Source of the DNA: an uncultured Selenomonadaceae bacterium
Lineage (GTDB): Bacteria > Bacillota > Negativicutes > Selenomonadales > Selenomonadaceae
Assembly: GCA_958415865.1 (NCBI GenBank)
Contig: CATYZV010000076.1
Span: 1-7,671, forward strand
Direction of reading: 5' to 3'
Length of the DNA stretch: 7,671 nt
In this document: positions 1-7,475 of the stretch, in pieces
How positions within the stretch are numbered: position 1 is the first letter of the stretch
Layout: every line of letters starts with the position of its first letter
Position numbers and translations under genes: made by a program
The notes under the pieces: model-generated
Told to the model about the DNA's origin: nothing
The model's input: only the letters and a program-made list of their open reading frames with translations
Databases searched by the model: none

Positions 1-130
1 GAAATTGTCTGTCTATGGTCAGACGGGCATATCTGGTATATTGATTACAGAAAGAAAAACACATACGAATGAATTGATATAGACAAAGGATGTGGATGAA
101 TTGAGTAATCAAAAGGAAATTCCTAAGACG
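1..130 (+). other. Left edge and leader of gatD; no confident gene
   Basis: Two frames run open from the window edge: frame 1 stops with TGA at 70-72 and frame 2 with TAG at 80-82. The frame-2 peptide (containing VYGQTGISGILITER) looks a little more protein-like, so it could be the C-terminus of an upstream gene. At about 26 residues it cannot be identified. A weak stem, GTCTG at 7-11 with CAGAC at 20-24, has no following T-run, so it is not a convincing terminator. No good sigma-A promoter was seen. If the frame-2 reading is real, gatD would follow its stop by 48 bases and could be co-transcribed with it. Confidence 0.3.
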
Positions 131-1168
131 ATGAAAGCTCTCGTCGTCGAAGGCGTAAGGCAGCTGGAGTACAAAGACGTGCCTGTGCCTGATATCAAAG
201 CTGATGAAGTGCTCGTCAGAGTAAGGGCGTGCGGCATCTGCGGTTCAGATATTCCGCGTGCGACCGACAACGGTGTTCACTACTATCCGATCATCATCGG
301 GCATGAATTTTCCGGTGAGATTGCAGCACTGGGCAGCGGCGTGAAGAACCTTGCCATAGGACAGCGCGTTACGGCTGCACCGCTCGTGCCGTGCTACGGA
401 TGTGAAAACTGCTACAAAGGCAATCCTGCTATGTGCACTCATTATTCCTTCATCGGCTCGCGCCAAGACGGAGCAATGGCACAGTACGTAGCAGTGCCGG
501 CACAGAACATCGTGCCGATCGCTGACAGCGTATCATTTGAACAGGCAGCCTGCATCGAACCGATGACGGTAGCTATCCACGGCATTGAACGCGCAGGCGC
601 GATAGACAGCGGCAAGTCCGCCATCGTCTACGGCTGCGGCACCATCGGCATACTTACTATGCAGTGTTTAAAGGCAAAAGGACTTGAAAGAGTCTACGTC
701 ATCGACATCGACGACAGCAAGCTGGAACTTGCTGAAAAGCTCGGCGCGTACAAAGTGCTAAACTCGCTCACCACCGACATACCGGCGTATTTTGAACAGC
801 ACGGCAAAGTAGATTACGTCTACGAAACGGCAGGCGTGAACTTCTTGCAGGCACAGGTACTTCAGCTGGCAAAAAAAGGCGGCCATGTCGTCTACATCGG
901 CACGGCTCACCGCGATGTTACGATTCCGGCAAAATCCTTTGAATTGATTCTGCGCGGCGAACTCAACGTAACCGGCTCTTGGATGAGCTACTCCGCACCG
1001 TTCCCCGGCGATGAATGGACTGCCGCTGCCGAATACCTCAAGTCTGGCAAAGTAGATGTAACGGACATCATCACGCATAGATTTGAGCTGAAAGACGGGC
1101 TGAAAGCTTTTGATACGCTATTGGATAAAAAGAGCGGCGCATTGAAAGTCATGTACACCATCGACTGA
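131..1168 (+). CDS. gatD: Galactitol-1-phosphate 5-dehydrogenase (zinc-dependent MDR)
   Basis: Cytosolic enzyme that oxidises galactitol 1-phosphate to D-tagatose 6-phosphate with NAD+. Numbered from the ATG at 131 (345 aa; E. coli GatD is about 346), the catalytic-zinc residues are C37 (GICGSD), H58-E59 (GHEFSG) and E143 (IEP). The structural-zinc cysteines are C88, C91, C94 and C102. The Rossmann loop GCGTIG is at 168-173, and an acidic residue near 192 (VIDIDD) fits NAD+ preference. HYYPI, IGSR and GSWM.YS are GatD-like. The frame extends upstream to GTG 92 and TTG 101. GTG 92 has AAAGGA only one base away. TTG 101 has that site at 10 bases. ATG 131 has AAAAGGAA (111-118) at a long spacing but matches where the family begins, so it is preferred. 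The gene lies upstream of the regulator promoter, apart from the other gat genes. Function is strongly supported; the start is less certain. Confidence 0.93.
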   Translation: MKALVVEGVRQLEYKDVPVPDIKADEVLVRVRACGICGSDIPRATDNGVHYYPIIIGHEFSGEIAALGSGVKNLAIGQRVTAAPLVPCYGCENCYKGNPAMCTHYSFIGSRQDGAMAQYVAVPAQNIVPIADSVSFEQAACIEPMTVAIHGIERAGAIDSGKSAIVYGCGTIGILTMQCLKAKGLERVYVIDIDDSKLELAEKLGAYKVLNSLTTDIPAYFEQHGKVDYVYETAGVNFLQAQVLQLAKKGGHVVYIGTAHRDVTIPAKSFELILRGELNVTGSWMSYSAPFPGDEWTAAAEYLKSGKVDVTDIITHRFELKDGLKAFDTLLDKKSGALKVMYTID

Positions 1169-1226
1169 TTCCGTAATATATAGAAGTTTTTTGACGGGCT
1201 AATAGCTTTTTTCCACAATGAATACG

Positions 1227-1252
1227 TCATAGGGGAAATAAGATGCCTATGA
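1227..1252. promoter_or_regulatory. Inverted repeat, candidate activator operator
   Basis: TCATAGG (1227-1233) and CCTATGA (1246-1252) form a perfect 7-bp inverted repeat with a 12-base spacer. Its centre, 1239.5, lies about 43 bases upstream of the start point predicted from the -10 at 1271-1276. The right arm covers the place where a -35 box would sit, and no good -35 is present. This geometry is typical of an activator binding next to RNA polymerase. The regulator encoded just downstream is the obvious candidate to bind it, but that is inference. Confidence 0.5.
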
Positions 1253-1267
1253 GCAGTGAATCATCTT

Positions 1268-1276
1268 TGTTATACT
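1268..1276 (+). promoter_or_regulatory. Extended -10 promoter for the regulator and gat genes
   Basis: TGTTATACT gives a TGN extension followed by TATACT, one base from the TATAAT consensus. The positions 16-18 bases upstream (around 1247-1254) do not resemble TTGACA, so the promoter should be weak or activator-dependent. The predicted start near 1283 leaves a leader of about 22 bases before the ATG at 1305. No strong terminator is seen between gatD and this point, so read-through from gatD is also possible. Confidence 0.55.
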
Positions 1277-1290
1277 AAAAGCAAGATAAC

Positions 1291-1295
1291 GGAGG
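1291..1295 (+). promoter_or_regulatory. Ribosome binding site that sets the regulator start
   Basis: GGAGG directly touches the ATG at 1296, leaving no spacer, but is 9 bases from the in-frame ATG at 1305. The second ATG is therefore the likely start, and the protein begins MLTDRQKK, shortened by three residues. Confidence 0.7.
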
Positions 1296-1304
1296 ATGAG
1301 GAAA

Positions 1305-3245
1305 ATGCTTACAGACCGCCAAAAGAAAATATTAAACATATTGCAGGCACATCCGGACGGCATGACGAGTGAAGATATATCGAGGCTCGTCGGTGTATCG
1401 TCGAAAACGATTCGCACCGATTTGAAAAATATCGCAGCGCAGCTGCCGCAGACAGCGGCAAAGCTGACTGTATCGACCCGCAAGGGCTGCTTGATGGAAA
1501 TCATTGACGCGGCAGAGTTTGATAAATTGCTTCACACTAGAAAAAGCAGTTCAGCCGATGCAGATTCGCGCAACAGGCATATAATGCAGCGTCTCTTGTA
1601 CGGAGCTGTAAACGGCGTGCCGGTAAAACAGCAGGAGCTGGCGGATGAACTGTACATCGGCTTGTCCACGCTAAAGATGAATTTAAAAGATGTCAAAAGC
1701 GATTTGCAAAAATACCGTCTGGATATCGTGAATTACAAAAATCAAGGCATGATGATAGCCGGCAATGAAGCTCAGATACGCTACTGCATATCAGAATACA
1801 TCTTCCGCGGTCAAAGCGGCAAAGCTCAGGGCAGCGAAAATGAGCTGAACCGCAAGCTGTTTTCCGAATACGATTTAGTGCTGGTAAAGGATATACTGTT
1901 CAAGGTACTGTCATCGTATGAGATGGTGCTGGGAGATGTTGCGGTCAACAATCTGCTGACGCACGTCTTGATAGCATTGAAGCGTGCAGGCAGGGAAAAC
2001 AACGTAGTCTACACGCTCAGCGAAAGCAAGGACATCGAAAAGCACCGCGAATTTCTAATAGCATCAGCTGTATTTGAAGAGATTTACAAGCAGCTGCATA
2101 TAGATGTAGCGACGAGTGAGATATACTATCTGGCACAGCATCTAATAGCCAGCCAGAAATACACTTTTGAACATCAAGACAGCGATATAGAAGCACTTGT
2201 CAGCGATATGCTCAAGAGAGTAAACACCATAGCCGGGATAGATTTCTCCGGTGATGCCAATCTGTACAAGTGGCTGACGGTCCATCTTCAGTCGGTCATA
2301 CCGCGCATCCGCTTTCAGATGAACATCCGCAATGAGATACTGGATGTCATCAAGAATGAATACCCGCTCGCCTTTCAAATCGGCGTTATAGCCAGCAAGG
2401 TAATCGAGGAAAGAGAGCATATCACGGTCAGTGAAAACGAGATCGGCTATATAGCGGTTCACTTCGGCGCGGCACTGTCGCGCATGGACATAAAGAATGA
2501 GCAGATGACAAAATCAGCATTGATCGTCTGCGGCAGCGGCATCGGCACGGCAGTACTGCTAAAAGCGCGGCTGCTGGAATTCTTCAAGAATCTGCTCAAT
2601 GTTGTTGATGTAGTGCCCGGCTATAAGCTCAAGGATATGGATTTATCGAGCGTCGATTTCATCTTCACTACGATACCGCTCGATGATCTGCTGACTGTGG
2701 ATGATGAACTAAAGCGCAAGATAATACAGGTAAAATATTTGCTAAACAAGCAGGAAATTGAAAATATACAGCATTTGTTTTTCCACGCGCCGAGCATTTC
2801 CAAGATGAATGTAGGCAGATTCTTCCACCGTGAACAGTTTATAACCGGCAGGCAGTTTGACGATAAAGAAGCTGTGCTGACCTTCCTGACGGACAAGCTG
2901 AAAAACAGCGGGCTGATGGATGCAGAAGCGTGCCGTTCCGTATTTGAGCGCGAAGCGTCCTCGCCGACGGAGATAGGCAATCTCGTAGCAATACCGCATC
3001 CGATGGTCAACAATACGTCAGTGTCATCCATCTCGGTGCTGGTGCTCAACAAGCCTATTATCTGGGTGGAGCACCACGTTCAGGTCGTGTTCTTAATAAG
3101 CATTGCCAAGAATGAATTTTACCTTTGGGAGCCTATCTTTTTGAAGCTCTTCAAGTATTTGGTCAAGGAAAACGGTGTTAAGAAGATAATAGATAAACCG
3201 GAATACGAAAAGTTTATCCGGGATTTTACGAAAGAATTTAATTGA
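1305..3245 (+). CDS. PTS-regulated transcriptional regulator (HTH, two PRDs, EIIB-like, EIIA-like)
   Basis: A 646-residue regulator of the BglG/MtlR/LicR class. Domains in order: N-terminal HTH at about 1-60 (LTDRQKKILNILQ and SSKTIRTDLK); a second Mga-like HTH at about 85-165 (KQQELADELYIGLSTL); PRD1 at about 170-285; PRD2 at about 290-395; a GatB-like EIIB domain at about 400-490 (LIVCGSGIGT); and a fructose/mannitol-type EIIA domain at about 500-646. Expected phosphorylation residues are present: PRD1 H220 and H279, PRD2 H327 and H386, EIIB-like C409, EIIA-like H565 (VAIPHPM). The N-terminal HTH implies DNA binding, not the RNA antitermination of BglG itself. In related proteins, phosphorylation by HPr and EII components sets activity. 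Inferred role: inducer-responsive activator of this operon. It ends 9 bases before gatA, so the two are probably translationally coupled. The E. coli gat operon uses an unrelated DeoR-type repressor. The exact ligand and direction of control are not shown by sequence. Confidence 0.9.
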   Translation: MLTDRQKKILNILQAHPDGMTSEDISRLVGVSSKTIRTDLKNIAAQLPQTAAKLTVSTRKGCLMEIIDAAEFDKLLHTRKSSSADADSRNRHIMQRLLYGAVNGVPVKQQELADELYIGLSTLKMNLKDVKSDLQKYRLDIVNYKNQGMMIAGNEAQIRYCISEYIFRGQSGKAQGSENELNRKLFSEYDLVLVKDILFKVLSSYEMVLGDVAVNNLLTHVLIALKRAGRENNVVYTLSESKDIEKHREFLIASAVFEEIYKQLHIDVATSEIYYLAQHLIASQKYTFEHQDSDIEALVSDMLKRVNTIAGIDFSGDANLYKWLTVHLQSVIPRIRFQMNIRNEILDVIKNEYPLAFQIGVIASKVIEEREHITVSENEIGYIAVHFGAALSRMDIKNEQMTKSALIVCGSGIGTAVLLKARLLEFFKNLLNVVDVVPGYKLKDMDLSSVDFIFTTIPLDDLLTVDDELKRKIIQVKYLLNKQEIENIQHLFFHAPSISKMNVGRFFHREQFITGRQFDDKEAVLTFLTDKLKNSGLMDAEACRSVFEREASSPTEIGNLVAIPHPMVNNTSVSSISVLVLNKPIIWVEHHVQVVFLISIAKNEFYLWEPIFLKLFKYLVKENGVKKIIDKPEYEKFIRDFTKEFN

Positions 3246-3254
3246 GGTGATATC

Positions 3255-3710
3255 ATGAATTTACTGCACGGAGATATAACAAAACTTGAAGTAGATGCCA
3301 AAGACAGCACAGAGGCAATCGATCTGCTGGGCAGGAGCTTGATGGAAAACGGCTATATAAAGCAGGGCTATGTGGACAGCGTGCTAAAGCGTGAGCAGAC
3401 TTTCCCGACCGGGCTGGTGCTCAAAAACGTCGGCATCGCCATTCCGCACGCTTCGCCGGAAGGCAATGTGCTAAAAAACGGCATTGCCATCGCGAGACTG
3501 AATAATCCGGTACAGTTTAACTGGATGGAAAATCCCGATGAGAAAATAGATGTGAATATGGTATTCATGCTGGCACTGGCTGACAGCAGTGAACATCTCG
3601 ATGTATTGAAAAAACTGTTTGTGGCGTTTCAGAACGAAGAACTCGTCGAATCATTAAAAAACAGCAGCAGCGATAAATTCTTAGGGCTGCTGAGTGAAAA
3701 ACTCGCTTAA
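3255..3710 (+). CDS. gatA: Galactitol PTS EIIA component
   Basis: Soluble 151-residue EIIA of the fructose/mannitol/Ntr fold. It takes phosphate from HPr and passes it to EIIB. The phosphorylated histidine is H65 in GIAIPHAS, and the second family histidine is H114 in SEHLDVLKKL. Length matches free-standing GatA proteins (about 150 aa). The start is supported by GAGGTGA at 3244-3250. It follows the regulator by 9 bases. It is related to, but clearly different from, the EIIA-like domain at the end of the regulator, so the operon has one EIIA domain for transport and another probably for sensing. Galactitol specificity rests on the neighbouring EIIB and EIIC, because EIIA domains alone do not distinguish substrates well. 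Confidence 0.92.
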   Translation: MNLLHGDITKLEVDAKDSTEAIDLLGRSLMENGYIKQGYVDSVLKREQTFPTGLVLKNVGIAIPHASPEGNVLKNGIAIARLNNPVQFNWMENPDEKIDVNMVFMLALADSSEHLDVLKKLFVAFQNEELVESLKNSSSDKFLGLLSEKLA

Positions 3711-3760
3711 AAGGGAAAAGCATAAATTAAAAATATACAAATAAGAGGAGAGTATTTATT

Positions 3761-4036
3761 ATGAAAAAGATCATTGTAGCATGTGGCGGAGCAGTAGCAA
3801 CTTCAACGGTAGCGGCAGACGCGATCAGGGAATTGTGCAAGAACAACGGCATCGCAGCTGAAGTAACTCAGATGCGCATCATCGAAATAAAAAACAATCT
3901 TTCCGGCGTAGACCTCGTAGTTACCACGATGAGAATTAAACCCGACTTTGACGTTCCTTACGTAAACGGCATGGCTTTCCTGACCGGCATCAATCTGGAA
4001 GCAACGGAAGAAAAAATTCTGTCTTACCTCAAATAA
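3761..4036 (+). CDS. gatB: Galactitol PTS EIIB component
   Basis: Cytosolic 91-residue EIIB that carries phosphate on a cysteine and passes it to galactitol during uptake. The N-terminal motif IIVACGGAVATST places the phosphocysteine at C8, and this motif is nearly identical to that of E. coli GatB (94 aa). The rest fits a Rossmann-like EIIB (LVVTTMRIKPDF, NGMAFLTGI). AGGAGAG at 3746-3752 lies 8 bases before the ATG. The preceding 50 bases (3711-3760) are very A/T-rich and might hold a secondary promoter, but no clear pair of boxes was found. EIIC starts 42 bases after its stop. Confidence 0.94.
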   Translation: MKKIIVACGGAVATSTVAADAIRELCKNNGIAAEVTQMRIIEIKNNLSGVDLVVTTMRIKPDFDVPYVNGMAFLTGINLEATEEKILSYLK

Positions 4037-4078
4037 TCTGCCGTTTAATCTGCAATTCAACAGAAGGAGCTGAACATA

Positions 4079-5437
4079 ATGGATTTTATTTTGGAAGTGG
4101 TGCAGTACTTCGTCGACCTCGGCCCGGCAGCTATGCTGCCCCTCATAATCTTCGTCGTAGCACTCTGTTTAGGACAGTCGGCAGGCAAGGCGATTAAAAG
4201 CGGTCTTTCCATCGGCATCGGCTTTGTGGGCATCGGCATGGTAATCGGCTTGATGCTCACCAACCTCGCACCGGCAGCACAGGCTATGTCGGCAAATTTC
4301 GGCATCAGCATGAGCGTGCTCGACATCGGCTGGCCCGGTTCGGCACCGATGACATGGGCTAGCCGCATCGCACTCATTGCCATCCCTATCGCTATTCTCG
4401 TGAACATGGCTATGCTGGCACTTAGGCTGACGAAAGTCGTCAACATAGATATCTGGAACATCTGGCACTTTGCCTTCACCGGCGCAATCGTCGATGTAGC
4501 GACCGGCAGCTATATGCTGGCTATCATCTCTGTGATCATCTACGCGGCATTCGTCTACAAGCTCGGCGACTTCTTCGCTCCGACGGTCGACAAGTACTTC
4601 GGGCTGGAAGGCGTTACGATACCTCACGGTTCCACCGCATGGTGCGCACCGATTGCCGTAGTCGTCGATGCCGTTCTCGACAAGATACCTGGCATCAGGG
4701 ATATAGACTTCAACCCGGAACACCTCAAGAATAAATTCGGTGTCATCTGCGATCCGGCTGTTATGGGCGGTATCATGGGCGTTGTCATCGGCATCCTCGC
4801 CGGTTACGACATCAAAGGCATCTTAAATCTCGGCGTGCAGATGGCAGCAGTCATCGTGCTTATGCCTGTCGTAGTCAAATACATCATGGGCGGTCTGATG
4901 CCCATCTCTGAAGTGGCACGTACAAAATTACAGAAGAAGTTTAAAAATTCCAAGTTTTATATCGGTCTCGACTGCGCTCTGCTGCTCGGCGACCCGGTAG
5001 TCGTTACAGCATCGCTCCTGTTCATTCCTATCACCATCCTCATCGCGGCACTCGTTCCCGGCAATCAGATTTTACCGTTCGGCGACCTGCCGACTATCGG
5101 CTTCTTCATCGCTATGGCAGTGGGCATTCACAACGGCAATCTGTTTAGAACCATCATCAGCGGCAGCATAATCATCTTCATGACCATCTGGGTAGCAAAT
5201 CAGATGATAGGGCTTCAGACGATGATGGCGGCAAATGCCGGTCAGCTCACCAATGCCGCAGCTCAGGTAGTCGGTCTCGACCAGGGCGGCAATCCGTTCA
5301 CATATATTCTGGCTCAGATCTTCAACACGACGAATGTCGCAGGTCTTGCTGCAATCGCTGTCCTCTACTTCGGCTGCCTGTTCTACACGGCATACTGGTC
5401 GAGAAAACAGCGTGCGGAATTAGAAGCAGATAAATAA
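4079..5437 (+). CDS. gatC: Galactitol PTS EIIC permease
   Basis: Integral inner-membrane channel that binds galactitol and translocates it while EIIB phosphorylates it. At 452 aa it equals E. coli GatC (about 451) and belongs to the EIIC-GAT family. Many hydrophobic segments are visible, for example about 17-32, 43-60, 96-116, 144-160, 226-242, 252-269, 308-327, 337-352 and 358-378. Shared GatC stretches include SGLSIGIGFVGIG (41-53), GWPGS.PMTWAS (84-95), VVN.DIWNIWH (120-130), IPHGS (181-185), VPGNQILPFGDLPTIGFF (326-343) and HNGNLFRT (351-358). The conserved IPHG region is likely substrate-proximal. AAGGAG at 4064-4069 sits 9 bases before the ATG. The gene ends in three consecutive TAA codons (5435-5443). 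Isoleucine is written mostly ATC here, unlike the ATA-rich regulator, suggesting high expression. Confidence 0.95.
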   Translation: MDFILEVVQYFVDLGPAAMLPLIIFVVALCLGQSAGKAIKSGLSIGIGFVGIGMVIGLMLTNLAPAAQAMSANFGISMSVLDIGWPGSAPMTWASRIALIAIPIAILVNMAMLALRLTKVVNIDIWNIWHFAFTGAIVDVATGSYMLAIISVIIYAAFVYKLGDFFAPTVDKYFGLEGVTIPHGSTAWCAPIAVVVDAVLDKIPGIRDIDFNPEHLKNKFGVICDPAVMGGIMGVVIGILAGYDIKGILNLGVQMAAVIVLMPVVVKYIMGGLMPISEVARTKLQKKFKNSKFYIGLDCALLLGDPVVVTASLLFIPITILIAALVPGNQILPFGDLPTIGFFIAMAVGIHNGNLFRTIISGSIIIFMTIWVANQMIGLQTMMAANAGQLTNAAAQVVGLDQGGNPFTYILAQIFNTTNVAGLAAIAVLYFGCLFYTAYWSRKQRAELEADK

Positions 5438-5454
5438 TAATAAAAATCACATAG

Positions 5455-6336
<882 letters not shown>

Positions 6337-6351
6337 TCGGCGGGTGAGCAT

Positions 6352-7278
6352 ATGATTCTGGCATTAAACCTCAATGCTTCGCTCGACAAGATTTACACTG
6401 TGGACAAATTATCATACGGCGGCGTGGTCAGAGCGCAGGCTGTTGATAATACGGCAGGCGGCAAGGGAATGCACATCGCCAATATATGCCATATTCTCCG
6501 GGAAGACTGTATTGTAACGGGATTTCTAGGCGGCAGGACGGGCGAGTATATCGCTGACAGGCTGGACGAACGGCAGATGAAGCACGATTTCGTGCAGATA
6601 GCCGGCGAGACTAGAGCCTGCATCAACATCGCCACTGCCGACGGCTGCCAGACGGAAGTGCTGGAAAAAGGTCCTGCCATATCTCAGCAGGAAATCCAGA
6701 ATTTTCTAGCGAAATACGATGAATTGCTCGACTCAGCCAATATAATCGCCGCCTGCGGCAGCCTGCCGGTCAATGTACCCCTTGACTTTTACGGCAGGCT
6801 GGCACAGATGGCAAAAGCAAAGGGCAAGAAGTTCCTGCTCGACACGAGCGGCGAGACTTTGCGGCAGACACTGCCCTGCAAGCCCTTTATGATCAAGCCG
6901 AATAAAGATGAAATCGAAGCATTGACCGGCAGAAAAATATCATCTGTCGCCGACGCAGCAGAAGAAGTGAAAAAATTCATCGCCATGGGCATTGAAATGC
7001 CGATCGTATCGCTCGGCAAAGAAGGTTCGGTCATCGGCTGTGAAGGCAGAATATACCATGCAGTGCCGCCGCGCTATAAGGCAGTCAATGCCGTCGGCTC
7101 CGGCGACTCCTTCGTGGCAGGCATCGCCATCGGGCTTCAGCGGAAATATCCCATCGCCGATGTCATAAAGCTCGGCTCCGCCTGCGGCACGGCAAATGTG
7201 CTGGAGGAAGAAAGCGGCTGGGTATCGCCTGACAAGGTCGATGAAATATTCAAGGCGGTACAGATAGAAACACTTTGA
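6352..7278 (+). CDS. PfkB-family sugar-phosphate kinase, probably tagatose-6-phosphate kinase
   Basis: A 308-residue ribokinase-fold kinase of the LacC/FruK (1-phosphofructokinase) group. Inferred reaction: ATP-dependent phosphorylation of D-tagatose 6-phosphate at C1, giving the substrate of the upstream aldolase. N-terminal MILALNLNASLDKIY is typical of the group. PfkB signature 1 is AGGKGMHIA (35-43), with H41 where most members have Asn. FMIKPNKDEIEALTG (179-193) is the group's KPN..E region. Signature 2 is NAVGSGDSFVAG (246-257), with catalytic base D252. The ATG lies 15 bases after the aldolase stop with GGGTGA at 6342-6347, so the pair is probably coupled. E. coli relies on a general phosphofructokinase for this step in galactitol use; here a dedicated enzyme appears to be encoded. 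Fructose-1-phosphate kinase activity cannot be excluded. It is the last gene before the terminator. Confidence 0.88.
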   Translation: MILALNLNASLDKIYTVDKLSYGGVVRAQAVDNTAGGKGMHIANICHILREDCIVTGFLGGRTGEYIADRLDERQMKHDFVQIAGETRACINIATADGCQTEVLEKGPAISQQEIQNFLAKYDELLDSANIIAACGSLPVNVPLDFYGRLAQMAKAKGKKFLLDTSGETLRQTLPCKPFMIKPNKDEIEALTGRKISSVADAAEEVKKFIAMGIEMPIVSLGKEGSVIGCEGRIYHAVPPRYKAVNAVGSGDSFVAGIAIGLQRKYPIADVIKLGSACGTANVLEEESGWVSPDKVDEIFKAVQIETL

Positions 7279-7334
7279 TGATGATCATACAAATCCCCTG
7301 AACCTGCATCCTCGCTTATATTTATAGCAAAAAA

Positions 7335-7358
7335 CACTCAGCTTTTATTAGCTGAGTG
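7335..7358. terminator. Bidirectional intrinsic terminator
   Basis: CACTCAGCT (7335-7343) and AGCTGAGTG (7350-7358) form a perfect 9-bp stem with a TTTATT loop. On the + strand CTTTTGTG follows. On the - strand the stem is followed by six T (the A-run at 7329-7334). It ends the gat operon 57 bases after the kinase stop and also serves leftward transcripts, for which its T-run is better. Confidence 0.85.
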
Positions 7359-7376
7359 CTTTTGTGTTGCACGGTA

Positions 7377-7475
7377 TTAGAAGCTGATATTTACGCCGAC
7401 TAGGCCGATATGACCGCCGTCTTTGTCCACGCCGCTTTCTGCGTGGCCGATCAGCCATTTATATATTGTGGACAT
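7377..7475 (-). pseudogene. Possible 3' remnant of an outer-membrane beta-barrel protein gene
   Basis: Read leftward, this frame encodes 32 residues from an ATG at 7475 and ends in HIGLVGVNISF. A final Phe with hydrophobic residues at -3, -5 and -7 is the classic last-strand signature recognised by the BAM machinery in diderm bacteria. The preceding GHAESGVDKDGG looks like a short charged turn between strands. No full barrel lies upstream: the neighbouring codons are the AraC-family gene in another frame, whose stop (7459-7461) falls inside this frame. A terminator begins 18 bases after the stop, as expected at a gene's original 3' end. Best reading: the end of a deleted porin or autotransporter gene. 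Alternatives are a chance frame or a tiny real ORF. Confidence 0.4.

Noticed and set aside
7..24. GTCTG/CAGAC stem near the left edge as a terminator or PTS antiterminator RNA site
   Set aside because: Only 5 bp, with no T-run and no overlapping terminator hairpin; the regulator here carries a DNA-binding HTH and not a BglG-type RNA-binding domain.
1180..1213. T-rich stretch after gatD as a terminator
   Set aside because: Only a 3-bp GCT/AGC stem precedes the T-run, too weak to call.
2621..3052. Minus-strand open frame of 143 codons inside the regulator
   Set aside because: Low-complexity Ser/Leu-rich shadow of the EIIB-EIIA region with no RBS or motif.
4190..4245. Repeated GGCATCGGC-like units in gatC
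   Set aside because: They encode Gly-Ile-Gly repeats normal for GatC membrane segments and are explained by codon preference.
4169..4723. Minus-strand open frame of 184 codons inside gatC
   Set aside because: The product is rich in Asp, Arg, His and Cys with no domain, as expected from reading a GGC/ATC-rich membrane gene backwards.
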